A stretch of DNA of 52,655 nucleotides from Dehalococcoidia bacterium (GCA_022825745.1 JAJDWF010000021.1:1-52655); one strand, 5' to 3'. Positions 16,861 to 25,267 are shown, counted from the stretch's first letter. The notes: a model not told the origin generated them from the sequence alone. Made by a program: numbers and translations.

Positions 16861-18495
16861 ATGCCAGCAGGAACAAGAGCCAAGAAGCGGCTGGCTTACG
16901 TTATCGGTGTGATCCTGCTGATGCTCGGACTTGCGGCCTGCACTGGACCGCTGCCGCCGGACCCGACTATAACCCCGGTTCTGCCTACACCAACAGTTGC
17001 CGAGACCCCGACGCCATGGCCGACAGTTGTGCCGGTAGGCGTACCAAGGCCAATGGTTGCCGACCCCTTCGCCAGATGGAACGGCTTGGAGCCGCAGTCA
17101 TGGTGGCGGCCCTCAGAACCGTACTCGTGCTTGACTTCCGCGAAAGAGACCTCCCCCTGGATTGAGGCCGGCATGATTGACTTGGGCGGTTCCGACCCGT
17201 TGTCGCTTATCCGGTACTACGGCAACAGCAGTTACCTGCGTTACGGGTTCATGGGATTCGAGGGATGTACGCCGGTTGAGCGATACCCGAACCGTACCTA
17301 CCTAGACGTGCCAGTTGACCCAACCTACTACTCGCTGGGCGAGCTGGATATCGCGGTTGACATCGCTCGGGTGCCGCCGGATGCGCCCGGTTGGTTTGAG
17401 GATGACGGGCAGCGCGAGGTTATGGGGATGGCGGAGGCAGTCAACATCCTGAACACTCACGTCGCCGCCTACTTTGGCAAGATGTCGGAGGGCAAGCTCA
17501 GGATGAGATTTCATGCCGGCAACGACTTTGCGCTGGAGGGGGAAGGCTCTCCCGATGATGTGCGAGGCCAACAACTTCGATTGGCCGGCGTGATGGACTG
17601 CCGGGGCGAAGCTGCGGACCGCTATCCCTGCGACGTGGGTGATCCCGGTGCCATGAACCGCTTGCTACTGACGGATGTGGCTACTGACCGGGGCGGCGAT
17701 GCCTTCAACGGCAGTGTGCGGATGGGTTTGGTGAGCTTGCGCGAAGCGAACATGGAGGCGCTGGTGCATGAGATGGGACATGCCTGGATGGGCTGGCCGC
17801 ACTCCCATGCCGAGGTTCGCTGGGATGCGGAGGAGGGTGGCATCCCGAACCCCTACGGTAACAGCCTGGATTTCATGTCAGCGCTGTCGTTGAATCCTGT
17901 ATTGGGCTGGCATCAGGATATGCCCTCGACGTTGGCTGTGAACCGCTACGCGGCAGGGTGGATTGACCCATCAGAGGTTGCGCTGCACCTCAGCGATTCT
18001 GGAACATACCTGCTACAACCACCCCGGGAGAGGGGTTATCAGTTCTTGGTGATTTCGTCCGGGCGGGAATACGCCTTCACGACAGTTGAGGTGTTGGACG
18101 AGCGCAATCACCCTTACATGGATGAGGCGCCCAGAGTGTATGATTCTGAATATGGTGTGGAGCGTCCCTTTCGTTATGATGGCGTGCTGATAAGCCGGTA
18201 TGACCAGTCAACTGGCACGGGCATCAACGCCCGTTTCGGTCCTGCCCTGTACGATGAGCGCAACCCTGATGTCGAAGATGCCGTGAATTGGGGCAATGAC
18301 GACTTTTCGGTCGTGCAGGATGGTGAGGCCCGCGACATCGGCGGCGGTGTTCGCCTGCACGTGCTCCGTAATGAAGATGGGAGTTATGAAGTTTCCGTGA
18401 GTGGAGGACGAACCGCGGGGTTTCAGCGATGGTGCAACACCATCTGGTTTGAGTACGGAGAATACGACGCGGGGTGCGTCCTAGCGGATGGGTGA
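16861..18495 (+). CDS. secreted zinc metalloprotease lipoprotein
   Basis: A 544-residue protein with signal peptide and lipobox (MLGLAACTG), a Pro/Thr linker, and a catalytic domain with EALVHEMGHAWMGWPHSH near residue 302. HEMGH is the zincin HExxH motif; a further His lies seven residues on, close to but not identical with the metzincin spacing. It is broadly reminiscent of M6-type secreted proteases, though I cannot place it in a named family. ATG 16861 has GGAGGAAG upstream; the frame is open to 16783. Divergent from the serine protease group, so two surface proteases share one promoter region. Confidence 0.75.
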   Translation: MPAGTRAKKRLAYVIGVILLMLGLAACTGPLPPDPTITPVLPTPTVAETPTPWPTVVPVGVPRPMVADPFARWNGLEPQSWWRPSEPYSCLTSAKETSPWIEAGMIDLGGSDPLSLIRYYGNSSYLRYGFMGFEGCTPVERYPNRTYLDVPVDPTYYSLGELDIAVDIARVPPDAPGWFEDDGQREVMGMAEAVNILNTHVAAYFGKMSEGKLRMRFHAGNDFALEGEGSPDDVRGQQLRLAGVMDCRGEAADRYPCDVGDPGAMNRLLLTDVATDRGGDAFNGSVRMGLVSLREANMEALVHEMGHAWMGWPHSHAEVRWDAEEGGIPNPYGNSLDFMSALSLNPVLGWHQDMPSTLAVNRYAAGWIDPSEVALHLSDSGTYLLQPPRERGYQFLVISSGREYAFTTVEVLDERNHPYMDEAPRVYDSEYGVERPFRYDGVLISRYDQSTGTGINARFGPALYDERNPDVEDAVNWGNDDFSVVQDGEARDIGGGVRLHVLRNEDGSYEVSVSGGRTAGFQRWCNTIWFEYGEYDAGCVLADG

Positions 18496-18640
18496 TAAGG
18501 CTGTTATTCCGGGTTTCACCGACCCAGTTGACGTTATGGTAAAACTGCGGCACGCCCGCGGTTTGCCTTAGCCAGTCAGGATCAAATAGAATGAGGGCGC
18601 AGGGCGTTTTTCACAGTCAGGTCTTTCGCCTTGCAATGAG

Positions 18641-18667
18641 GCCGTCGGCTTGTATAGAGCCGGCGGC
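18641..18667 (+). terminator. hairpin after the metalloprotease gene
   Basis: GCCGTCGGCT and AGCCGGCGGC form a 10-bp stem (one G-T pair) around a 7-base loop, followed by TTC. Likely terminator, but the T-run is short. Apart from this hairpin I see nothing in 18496-18782. Confidence 0.5.
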
Positions 18668-18782
18668 TTCTGCATGGGGTTAGTCGGATTGCGCGTTCCG
18701 CACGCGCTGGTTTACATTGAAAGAAGTGGGCTCGGTTGTAGTGAGCAACCGAGCCGGAGCGACTGAAAAGGAGAAGGCCCTC

Positions 18783-19124
18783 ATGCCCGAAGGGATCATA
18801 CAGCCGCTAGGCGGCAGGATAAACGATGATTGGGAAATCACGCTAGATTTGACAGACTGGCAATCCCCCAGCCTCCATGCCGGGGCTGAAATTGGGCCAT
18901 TCGCTGTTAGGGTTGACCTCGATGGTGATGGTTTTCATGCTGAGGTTGGGACGAAGCCCGACAATAAGCTTGATCTCGTCGAGCGAGCTGTGCGGGAATA
19001 CCGGGACGCCGATGATTCTGAGCAGTACAAGAAGTCGGCTGTGGGATACCAGCCGGCGACATGCTCGGCCACCCGAGAACAGCGAAAGGGACGCGGCAAA
19101 TTCACGGCGAGTTTTAAGCGATAA
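18783..19124 (+). CDS. hypothetical protein
   Basis: A 113-residue protein starting MPEGIIQPLGGRINDDWEI, with a beta-rich middle (GPFAVRVDLDGDGFHAEVG) and a basic C-terminus (REQRKGRGKFTASFKR). AAAAGGAG precedes ATG 18783, which I prefer over an earlier start at 18717. No family recognised, no signal peptide. Cargo of the transposon. Confidence 0.6.
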   Translation: MPEGIIQPLGGRINDDWEITLDLTDWQSPSLHAGAEIGPFAVRVDLDGDGFHAEVGTKPDNKLDLVERAVREYRDADDSEQYKKSAVGYQPATCSATREQRKGRGKFTASFKR

Positions 19125-19330
19125 AACTTAACCGGATTACGATTCCGGTTTTGAGTGAGCGTCACTCGATTAACTACGTTTCTTGTGCGGGCGTTTGGTG
19201 TGGGGTATGCTCGATGTCAAATAGGCCGATCCGCGTGGTTTCATCAAGGGATTGCCGGAGACAACGGCCACATTACAGGAGGTGCGATAATGCACACCGA
19301 ACAAATATCAATACCGCGGGAGGAAGCAAG

Positions 19331-19501
19331 GTGGACCCAATAATAGTACAAATAATCTCGTTCATTATAAGCACCGTTCTAACCGTAATCCAAATTGGCC
19401 TAGCGTACCGAAACCAGCGAAATAACCAGGACAGAGACGTAGGCATCCAAATTTACATCGTGATCGTCATAGTGCAGCCCCGCAGATCCCGGCGAAGGTA
19501 A
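19331..19501 (+). CDS. 56-residue membrane protein (hypothetical)
   Basis: GTG start with GGGAGG seven bases upstream. The product begins with one long membrane helix (IIVQIISFIISTVLTVIQIG), then a polar segment and an Arg-rich end. It lies inside a longer open frame from 19151, but the ribosome site and the helix fix the start here. Size and layout resemble small toxins or phage-type membrane peptides; function unknown. Confidence 0.5.
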   Translation: MDPIIVQIISFIISTVLTVIQIGLAYRNQRNNQDRDVGIQIYIVIVIVQPRRSRRR

Positions 19502-19646
19502 GGCACCTGCCCGGTCGGCCTACCAGCGCCACCATTCAATCGCGAACGGTGGCGCTTTTGAATGCCACAACCGGATTCACCGTTTGACGCATCACCAGCA
19601 TGGTTGATACCATCCCGCCCAACGCGCTCGCGAGAGGGGTATCGGG

Positions 19647-19994
19647 ATGAATTCACGCCGAGTGCCAACTTCGATAGACGATCTTTCGGACAAGGCCAAG
19701 CATCTGCTGGAGACAGCGTTGGAATGCCGGGGATTGGTGAGGGGCTACATCGTCTTTGCCGGTGGAGGAGCTGGCGTTCTCCATATCGCCTCTGGGACCG
19801 TGCGGTGGCGCGCTTATGGAGAAGCCGCCGTGGACGCCGAGCAACAGGCACTCCGCGAATTGCTGGATCACCGACTGATCGTCGCGCTTCCGACCGGGCA
19901 AGGACCCGCCGGTTACATGGTTACTCCATCGGGCTGCGAAATCGCATGGGGCCTCAATACGGATACCGCAGGCCAGGAACGAACTGATCCGTAA
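19647..19994 (+). CDS. hypothetical protein, possible winged-helix
   Basis: A 115-residue protein: helix-rich N-terminus (SDKAKHLLETALECRGLV), glycine turn, and a helix-strand-strand end (EQQALRELLDHRLIVALP followed by GYMVTPSGCEIAWGL) that looks like the wing of a winged-helix domain. GAGAGGGG lies upstream. It could be a small DNA-binding protein, but there is no firm motif. Confidence 0.55.
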   Translation: MNSRRVPTSIDDLSDKAKHLLETALECRGLVRGYIVFAGGGAGVLHIASGTVRWRAYGEAAVDAEQQALRELLDHRLIVALPTGQGPAGYMVTPSGCEIAWGLNTDTAGQERTDP

Positions 19995-20003
19995 ATTCCA
20001 CAA

Positions 20004-20402
20004 CTACGGCAGATTGTCGGTGTCATGGTTGAAAGACCGCACCACAGCGAACGTGATCGGAAAGACACCCGGCAGCATGAACGCGAACACCCATACCATC
20101 AACGGAAGCGCGGTGCCGGAGTATTGATTACTGATACCAACGGCGACCGCGAACCCAATAACTAACGCCGACCAAGCCAATGCGGCAGCGGCGACGAAAA
20201 ACCAGCGGCCTATGCGTCTGCGATGTATCCAGATGAAAGACGCTCCCATCCAGGTAAGCGCCATAGCCGAGTAGGCCGAGATGCTTGCAACCATAGGGAG
20301 TGTGCCGCTATCCTTGTCGTCGCTCGCCATTAGGCCGCAAGTGCCGCCGCTACAAAGGCCGATTGAGGCGACGATGGATAGAATCAGTATGGACTTTCTC
20401 AT
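20004..20402 (-). CDS. membrane protein, four helices (hypothetical)
   Basis: A 132-residue protein with about four hydrophobic segments, the first possibly a signal peptide with cysteines (SIGLCSGGTCGLM). GAGGAAA is seven bases before the ATG. Last gene of a minus-strand run of membrane proteins (21794 to 20004). No family recognised. Confidence 0.6.
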   Translation of the reverse strand: MRKSILILSIVASIGLCSGGTCGLMASDDKDSGTLPMVASISAYSAMALTWMGASFIWIHRRRIGRWFFVAAAALAWSALVIGFAVAVGISNQYSGTALPLMVWVFAFMLPGVFPITFAVVRSFNHDTDNLP

Positions 20403-20426
20403 GCGTTTCCTCGAGGCAATCGGCGC

Positions 20427-20960
20427 TTACTGCATCCAGGAGTAGATTAGGTAGGGCAGTAAGCCCAGCATCGACAAGGTTCCCAGCAGCGACGGGACGA
20501 CTCTGCAATAATGGAGGCGATGCGGCAGCGTTTTTACGAAGGACAAGCAGATCAGGGATACGATTAGCCCTATCAAGCTGGCGGTTGGCGGTAAAGACAG
20601 CCACCCACTAGGGTCGTTCCGCATAGTGAAGGGCTGCCAAAACCCGATAAACACTGGCCCCCAAAGCCACAGGGCGAACAGCGCGAGGTAAACGGCGACC
20701 ATGACTCGCTTCGGCATAGGCCGGTGATTGATCTGGGCTGCGAAATAAAGCCAGGGCACGAAGCCGGCCATCCAGTAGAAGGCCCCGCGCCGGGTGCAGG
20801 CGGCGACGTCCAGGCCATGCCTGCGCGCCCAGTACCGGCACGTCAATGCTCCAATCGGGGACGTTACCACTATGGCACAGGCGGCCAAGCAGGCCAAGGG
20901 CCAAATGAATATCGCTCCCCACATAAACAGAAAAAATTGGATCCCATCCGTAAAGCCCAT
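20427..20960 (-). CDS. polytopic membrane protein (hypothetical)
   Basis: A 177-residue protein with five hydrophobic segments and many tryptophans. ATG 20960 (MGFTDGIQFF) follows GGAGGGTGG; the upstream GTG lies inside that site. Twenty-four bases separate it from the next membrane-protein gene, so they look co-transcribed. No known family. Confidence 0.62.
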   Translation of the reverse strand: MGFTDGIQFFLFMWGAIFIWPLACLAACAIVVTSPIGALTCRYWARRHGLDVAACTRRGAFYWMAGFVPWLYFAAQINHRPMPKRVMVAVYLALFALWLWGPVFIGFWQPFTMRNDPSGWLSLPPTASLIGLIVSLICLSFVKTLPHRLHYCRVVPSLLGTLSMLGLLPYLIYSWMQ

Positions 20961-20998
20961 ATCCACCCTCCGCGAGCATTTTCTATGGTCATGAGGTT

Positions 20999-21304
20999 TT
21001 AGCGCGTCTTATAGTAGGCCCGTATCGCGATAACCCCTACCAGGGCTGCTACCGGAGGTGCGGCGACGGCGACCCACAGGCCGCCCAACGCCAATGTAGC
21101 GACGACGGACATAACCGATAAGCAAATGCCAGTTACGAGCCCATAGAAAACGCTTTTGTCTGTTACGTCGCCGCGCTCTCGTTCCTCGAACACACGGGCG
21201 GCGATAAGGCAAGTCAGGATAGGTACCAGGCCGAACCAGACCAGCGCGATGATAGCGATAAGTTGGAAGTTCCAACCATCGCTGAAATGTTGTGTGTAAT
21301 TCAC
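20999..21304 (-). CDS. membrane protein, three helices (hypothetical)
   Basis: A 101-residue protein with membrane helices at about 15-36, 54-75 and 77-95. GTG start overlapping the previous stop as GTGA, with AAGGAGG five bases upstream: a strong case for translational coupling. No known family. Confidence 0.65.
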   Translation of the reverse strand: MNYTQHFSDGWNFQLIAIIALVWFGLVPILTCLIAARVFEERERGDVTDKSVFYGLVTGICLSVMSVVATLALGGLWVAVAAPPVAALVGVIAIRAYYKTR

Positions 21305-21522
21305 GGTGCCTCCTTACGGTCCAGCCAACGCCAAAGTAAGCCCATCCCACCGCACAGCAGAGCAAGGAATAGCAAGGCCAGGAACCGAATCCCGCATTCA
21401 ACCTCGCTGGCGTAGCTGATTCTCGGGCAGACCACCGCTATGTCCGCCAATGCCCACAACAGAAAACCGGCACCAACCAGAATTGGTACCCAGGGCGCGT
21501 GACGTGTAAGCCAATCAACCAT
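21301..21522 (-). CDS. small membrane protein, two helices (hypothetical)
   Basis: A 73-residue protein, MVDWLTRHAPWVPILVGAGF..., with two membrane helices (about 11-30 and 45-62). The open frame runs back to 21882, but only the segment from 21522 reads like protein. Ribosome site weak. Coupled to the next gene by a 4-base overlap. Confidence 0.5.
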   Translation of the reverse strand: MVDWLTRHAPWVPILVGAGFLLWALADIAVVCPRISYASEVECGIRFLALLFLALLCGGMGLLWRWLDRKEAP

Positions 21523-21619
21523 CAGAACAGGGTTACGAGCAGGGTCAATATGTTGATCAGATTTTAGCGGGCCGTCTGTATCATTGACATAAGCAAGTCT
21601 CGTTGCTACTATCCCGCCC

Positions 21620-21683
21620 GCCCCGCACATAGCGGGGTCTATTTGGGATACCCCCGGCGTGCTTCTTCTGTTTGCGTCGGGGG
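21620..21683 (-). promoter_or_regulatory. two consecutive hairpins downstream of a 26-codon peptide
   Basis: On the minus strand ACCCCCGACGC pairs with GCACGCCGGGGGT (21651-21683 core), followed by CCCCGC-TATGT-GCGGGG (21621-21637). They lie between the 26-residue peptide gene and the membrane-protein run and could attenuate readthrough. Confidence 0.4.
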
Positions 21684-21713
21684 TGATTCTATGAACGAGT
21701 CCCACCCACGAGA

Positions 21714-21794
21714 TCAGCGCAGAGCCAGGATGATCAGGATGGCGCAGACGCCGACCAGGGCGAGGGACCCGAGTTGAATGACAGCCAATTCCAT
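21714..21794 (-). CDS. 26-residue hydrophobic peptide (hypothetical)
   Basis: A very short frame beginning MELAVIQLGSLALVGVCAIL and ending ALR, essentially one membrane helix. GGAGG lies seven bases before the ATG, which is why I list it. It could be a membrane peptide of the KdpF or type I toxin kind, or a leader peptide for the hairpins that follow. Confidence 0.42.
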   Translation of the reverse strand: MELAVIQLGSLALVGVCAILIILALR

Positions 21795-21966
21795 GGGGCA
21801 ACCTCCACGGGTTGCCATCATAACGACGGTATTCAGTGGATGCCTCCGGTAATCCCTGCCGATTTCGACTCTTTTCGCTCAAAACCGAATGCCGAAGCTC
21901 GCCAGAGATTCAACTGGCAATGTGAGCACTCAAGCCTAAGCACGGTCGCCCGCGCAAGCAAACGAA

Positions 21967-22665
21967 CTAATCCCAATCGGCTAAAAGAATCGCGCCGGCC
22001 ACTCCGAGGGTTAGGCCCGACATGGCCGTCCACAAGGGCCATTTCAGGTATATTATTCCCAGAAAATGGGTGACGATTGCGAGATAGGCAGTCAACCAGT
22101 CTGGGAGTACCTGGAAAAGCCAACTCTGGAAAAACACGAAGGCTAAAAAGCCCAGGATAATTACACCCAACGTTCGCCGGAGATGCACGAAGGTGCTAAC
22201 AGTGCTCTCTGCATCCTCAACATTCACAACTCTGCCGCTCATCCTGTCGCCGCCCAGGCGGTTCAGTTCTCGCTGAAACTCAGGGCCATGCGGCTCGACA
22301 TCGCCTAGGGTGTTGTGGACGGAGATGTGGGCGAGCTCGTGGCGGATTACCGCCTCCCGGTCTTGCCGGCTGGCATTCAGGGTGAAATGCCGCTGCATCC
22401 GGACTACTAGCTTCCCGGCCTCACCACACGCGCCGGGGTTCTGCATCGTGTCGCTGAGGATGAAGATCGGGATGTGGATGCTGAAACGTCGGCACACCCT
22501 AGCGATGTAGGCTTCACATTCACGGTGGATGCGTATTTCTTTCTGCCCACCCCCCGGTTCTTGGGGAATAGCGGATATTGGGCCGCCACCAACACGCCGG
22601 TTACGTTCACAATCCGCGCAGGTGCAAGCGGGTGGGTGCTGGCCGTGATGCCAATTTGGACGCAT
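21967..22665 (-). CDS. SprT-like zinc peptidase domain with C-terminal membrane helices
   Basis: A 232-residue protein. The N-terminus has HHGQHPPACTCADCERNRR, a possible Cys/His metal site; then REAVIRHELAHISVHNTLG carries HExxH (about residue 108) followed by EPHGPEFQRELNRLGG, the pattern of SprT/WSS1-like zincins in which the later His or Glu completes the site. Residues 160-232 form three membrane helices, which is unusual for SprT proteins. ATG 22665 has AGAGAGGG upstream. Member of the minus-strand cargo run; substrate unknown. Confidence 0.68.
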   Translation of the reverse strand: MRPNWHHGQHPPACTCADCERNRRVGGGPISAIPQEPGGGQKEIRIHRECEAYIARVCRRFSIHIPIFILSDTMQNPGACGEAGKLVVRMQRHFTLNASRQDREAVIRHELAHISVHNTLGDVEPHGPEFQRELNRLGGDRMSGRVVNVEDAESTVSTFVHLRRTLGVIILGFLAFVFFQSWLFQVLPDWLTAYLAIVTHFLGIIYLKWPLWTAMSGLTLGVAGAILLADWD

Positions 22666-22707
22666 CGTGAACCCTCTCTGTCCCCGGGCACGTGCCCTCA
22701 TGATCGT

Positions 22708-23568
22708 CTATGGACGCATGCTATATCCGCACCAGTGGGTAAATACGTCCTGCTTCAGCAACCTAACGGCCCGACTGTGATCTCCCCACAGAGCTTCGGC
22801 GTGGCGCTCCTCCCATTTGGCCGCAATCGCGGCAGCGTGGGGGTGCCGGTGCCAATCGCCACGATTAGCCAGGTTGTCAGGGAACGTGGCCGATTCCAAA
22901 ACTTCAGCTTGGGCGCAAGTCATACCGTCCCTTTGCTTTTGGTCGGGATCAAGCGGTAAGTCCGGGAGTTCGTGAGAAATACCATCTTCCCAATGGCTAC
23001 CATCAGCCCAACGCATGACGACGCCCCGGTTATGGGCCATTCTTGACTCATGCAACTCTTGACCGTACGCTTGATAACGCCCCGATAGAGTGGACAAGTT
23101 AGGTGTTGCTGTTGGCATAGGCGTGGGTGTCCATGTCGACTCTGGTGTTGCCTCAAAGTCCGCTTTCACTGCTAGTAGTTTTAGGGCTTCGCCACCCACG
23201 CTGCGCTGCGAATGACAGTCTTCAAATTCGTGGTGTCCGCCATCTCGCAGACCGAACACCCGCCAGCAATCATCAATTGGGGTGTGATGAATACCACCCT
23301 TCCATGCTCCGTTCACCCCCAACAAAAGCCACGTATCGCTTGATAACGCGTTGAAACCCATATTAGGTGAATGCTGCCAGCGCCAGCCTTCCGGCAAATC
23401 CGGCGTGATCACGATAGGCGCGCTGGGCGTACCTTGTGGATTGATGCGCGGCGTGACGGTCGGGGATTCGCCCGGGATGAAATGGCCAGGTTGACCGCAG
23501 GCCAGTGCTCCCAATAAAGCAAAAACGGCCAGCATGGCGGCTGACCATCGGGTGCAACGGTTTGGCAT
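22708..23568 (-). CDS. lipoprotein of unknown function
   Basis: A 286-residue protein with a lipobox signal peptide (AVFALLGALACGQ), then a Pro/Thr-rich segment and two similar Trp/His-rich blocks separated by a second Pro/Thr linker (TWTPTPMPTATPN). Conserved-looking cysteines: DDCWRVF, EDCHSQ, MTCAQAEVL, HWCGYS. No family recognised. ATG 23568 follows AAGGGGG. Its leader contains the large inverted-repeat structure at 23596-23724. Confidence 0.65.
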   Translation of the reverse strand: MPNRCTRWSAAMLAVFALLGALACGQPGHFIPGESPTVTPRINPQGTPSAPIVITPDLPEGWRWQHSPNMGFNALSSDTWLLLGVNGAWKGGIHHTPIDDCWRVFGLRDGGHHEFEDCHSQRSVGGEALKLLAVKADFEATPESTWTPTPMPTATPNLSTLSGRYQAYGQELHESRMAHNRGVVMRWADGSHWEDGISHELPDLPLDPDQKQRDGMTCAQAEVLESATFPDNLANRGDWHRHPHAAAIAAKWEERHAEALWGDHSRAVRLLKQDVFTHWCGYSMRP

Positions 23569-23595
23569 CGGGAACCCCCTTGCAGACGATAAGGT

Positions 23596-23724
23596 TGGGC
23601 GATGCCTAATCCACCTGTCCCTACGCGCGACCTGCAAAGGGGCACGGAGTGCCAACCTTTCGTACAGGTCGCTCGGCGCGGGAGTGGGGATGTTTGTCCC
23701 ACTCGGTGGATTAGGCATCGCCCA
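23596..23724. ncRNA. 129-bp multi-branched inverted repeat (structured RNA leader or MITE-like)
   Basis: The ends are a perfect 20-bp inverted repeat (TGGGCGATGCCTAATCCACC at 23596-23615; its complement at 23705-23724). Inside are further helices: GCGACCTG (23627-23634) with CAGGTCGC (23665-23672), which encloses a smaller hairpin, and GAGTGGG with CCCACTC near 23682-23704. It would fold into a three-way junction on either strand. It lies just upstream of the lipoprotein gene (minus strand). I see no target duplication, so a structured leader or a small non-autonomous element are both possible. Confidence 0.55.
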
Positions 23725-23813
23725 TTGAATCACGGGGATACCCGGGTGTCAATCAACGCTGCCCGTCCATCCAACTCAGCGGTGTTATACTGGAGTCGTA
23801 TTTACATAACGAT

Positions 23814-23844
23814 TGGGCCAAGCGAGCATCATTCGCTTGGCCCA
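23814..23844. promoter_or_regulatory. 12-bp perfect palindrome upstream of the gene at 23877
   Basis: TGGGCCAAGCGA, a 7-base loop, then TCGCTTGGCCCA. No T-run follows, so an operator or leader hairpin is more likely than a terminator. Together with the 129-bp structure it accounts for most of the gap 23569-23876. Confidence 0.5.
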
Positions 23845-23876
23845 GTTGCAACCACCACGATCATAGGGAGCCTCCT

Positions 23877-24089
23877 ATGTCTCGCATGGCATGGCTACGA
23901 GAGCAATTCCAAAATATCCCTGACGCTGCACACAACTCCCCCCATTATCCCGCCGTAGATTTCACGGGTTTGCCTGATGCCCAACCCGTTGATGTCTATG
24001 TCAAGGATGTGGCAGATGAAATCGTTGCGCGCAAGGACATCAAGGCGGCGGCGCTACGCGGCGAAAAGCGTGCTACGCGCGCGGGCTGA
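23877..24089 (+). CDS. hypothetical protein, 70 residues
   Basis: Begins MSRMAWLREQFQNIPDAAHN, ends in a basic tail (ALRGEKRATRAG). The middle (DVYVKDVADEIVARKDIKAAAL) is helical and charged, somewhat like the C-terminal half of small antitoxins, but no toxin partner follows. GGGAG precedes the ATG. Confidence 0.5.
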   Translation: MSRMAWLREQFQNIPDAAHNSPHYPAVDFTGLPDAQPVDVYVKDVADEIVARKDIKAAALRGEKRATRAG

Positions 24090-24151
24090 TCAGGTCAGCC
24101 TACCTCGCCCTCTCCTGCCGGCGTCCGCGTTGCGCTGCCGCAAGGGTAGGG

Positions 24152-24673
24152 CTAGGCATCCGCGTGAGCGCGCGCGCTTCCGGCGACGTGCGCTATCACG
24201 GTCTGGGCCGTGAGCGTGCTAGGGAACGTGAACGGTTCCGTCCAGTCCACGCCGACGATAAAGGCGCCCCTCCGATAGACCCGGTAGCCGAGCTGCCGGG
24301 TTTGATTTTGTACCCTGCCCCAAAACACCGCTTCCGTTTCCCTCCCTGGGGTGTGCGTCAGCACGAAAGCGGCTGGACGCCTAATGCGCAAGAACCGGAG
24401 CGCAAGATAGAACATTTCCCGTTGCTCGCCTTTGGGCAAATCGCCCACGAGCAGGTCAAAGGCGGGCACGTTGTTGTGATCTGAAATTTCCAGTATCTCG
24501 CGGTCTTCCGGGTAGGTGAATACGATCTGTAATCCGGCCTGTTTAGCGGCGTCGGCGAGTTCTCCGGCGTGCAGATCGGCCACGCGGAGAACGCCGTCCG
24601 CGGGCTGGGCTGTATGGGGCCGTAGCAGGCCGTCTAGCGTTCTTCCGATGGGTCCCGTGATATCGTCTTGCAT
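24152..24673 (-). CDS. C5-cytosine-methyltransferase-like protein lacking catalytic motifs
   Basis: A 173-residue protein that follows the N-terminal half of Dcm-type enzymes: RVADLHAGELADAAKQAGL (motif I, normally DLFAGxGG), a YPEDREILEISDHNN segment like motif II/III, then FDLLVGDLPKGEQREMF where DILxGxPPCQxFS is expected, and PAAFVLTHTPG where the ENV motif is expected. The catalytic Cys of PCQ and the Glu of ENV are both absent, and there is no target-recognition half. It may bind SAM or DNA without methylating. ATG 24673 follows GAAGGGG. Fold assignment is by eye. Confidence 0.55.
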   Translation of the reverse strand: MQDDITGPIGRTLDGLLRPHTAQPADGVLRVADLHAGELADAAKQAGLQIVFTYPEDREILEISDHNNVPAFDLLVGDLPKGEQREMFYLALRFLRIRRPAAFVLTHTPGRETEAVFWGRVQNQTRQLGYRVYRRGAFIVGVDWTEPFTFPSTLTAQTVIAHVAGSARAHADA

Positions 24674-24889
24674 ATCCCCTTCTTCCTCCTGGTGGCGCTC
24701 CGGGCGCACTCCACCAGTCCAGACACGCCGGCCATGTCGCTGTCAATCTAGGGAGGGCGCGCTATCCTCTATGACGTGATAAGATAGACATTGTCCGGGT
24801 TTATTCCCTGGCTCAGCAATTGCGCCGTCAGCATGATTCTATCATTTCACTACTGCGCACGATGCAGCTTCATGGACGAGGTAAGTACG

Positions 24890-25237
24890 ATGCCAGAATC
24901 AAATACCTACACACTCCGCGACAGAATCGGGAGCGTTCCCTTGATGGGTGCAACCGTGATTGGTGTTGCTCCTACACCCTCGACTGAGCGGGACAGGGGA
25001 CGATCTATTATCCGATTCCTGGTAGAGGATGAAAGGAATTTACGTGGTTGGGGTCTCGATTCTTTGCTGGGCTGGTACTACGATGATATGGAAATCATCC
25101 TAAACGTGTCTGGTTGGGAGTCCGAGGTTTTTCCAGTTTACCTGCGCGAGGTTAACCTTGATCCCTCAACCCACAAACTCTACGTATCGATTGTCACGCC
25201 ACACGCAATGCAAGAAGTGGCTGGCTGGTTTGATTAA
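24890..25237 (+). CDS. hypothetical protein, 115 residues
   Basis: Starts MPESNTYTLRDRIG after GAGGTAAG; ends EVAGWFD. Contains a beta-rich segment and a tryptophan/tyrosine cluster (GWGLDSLLGWYYDDME). No signal peptide or known motif. Convergent with the transposase gene. Confidence 0.55.
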   Translation: MPESNTYTLRDRIGSVPLMGATVIGVAPTPSTERDRGRSIIRFLVEDERNLRGWGLDSLLGWYYDDMEIILNVSGWESEVFPVYLREVNLDPSTHKLYVSIVTPHAMQEVAGWFD

Positions 25238-25267
25238 TCCTGGCTCACGCTGGATACGACATGCAAC

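Noticed and set aside
16628..16876. 82-codon minus-strand frame upstream of the small membrane genes
   Set aside because: It overlaps the promoter region and the start of the metalloprotease gene and has no ribosome site or coherent protein features.
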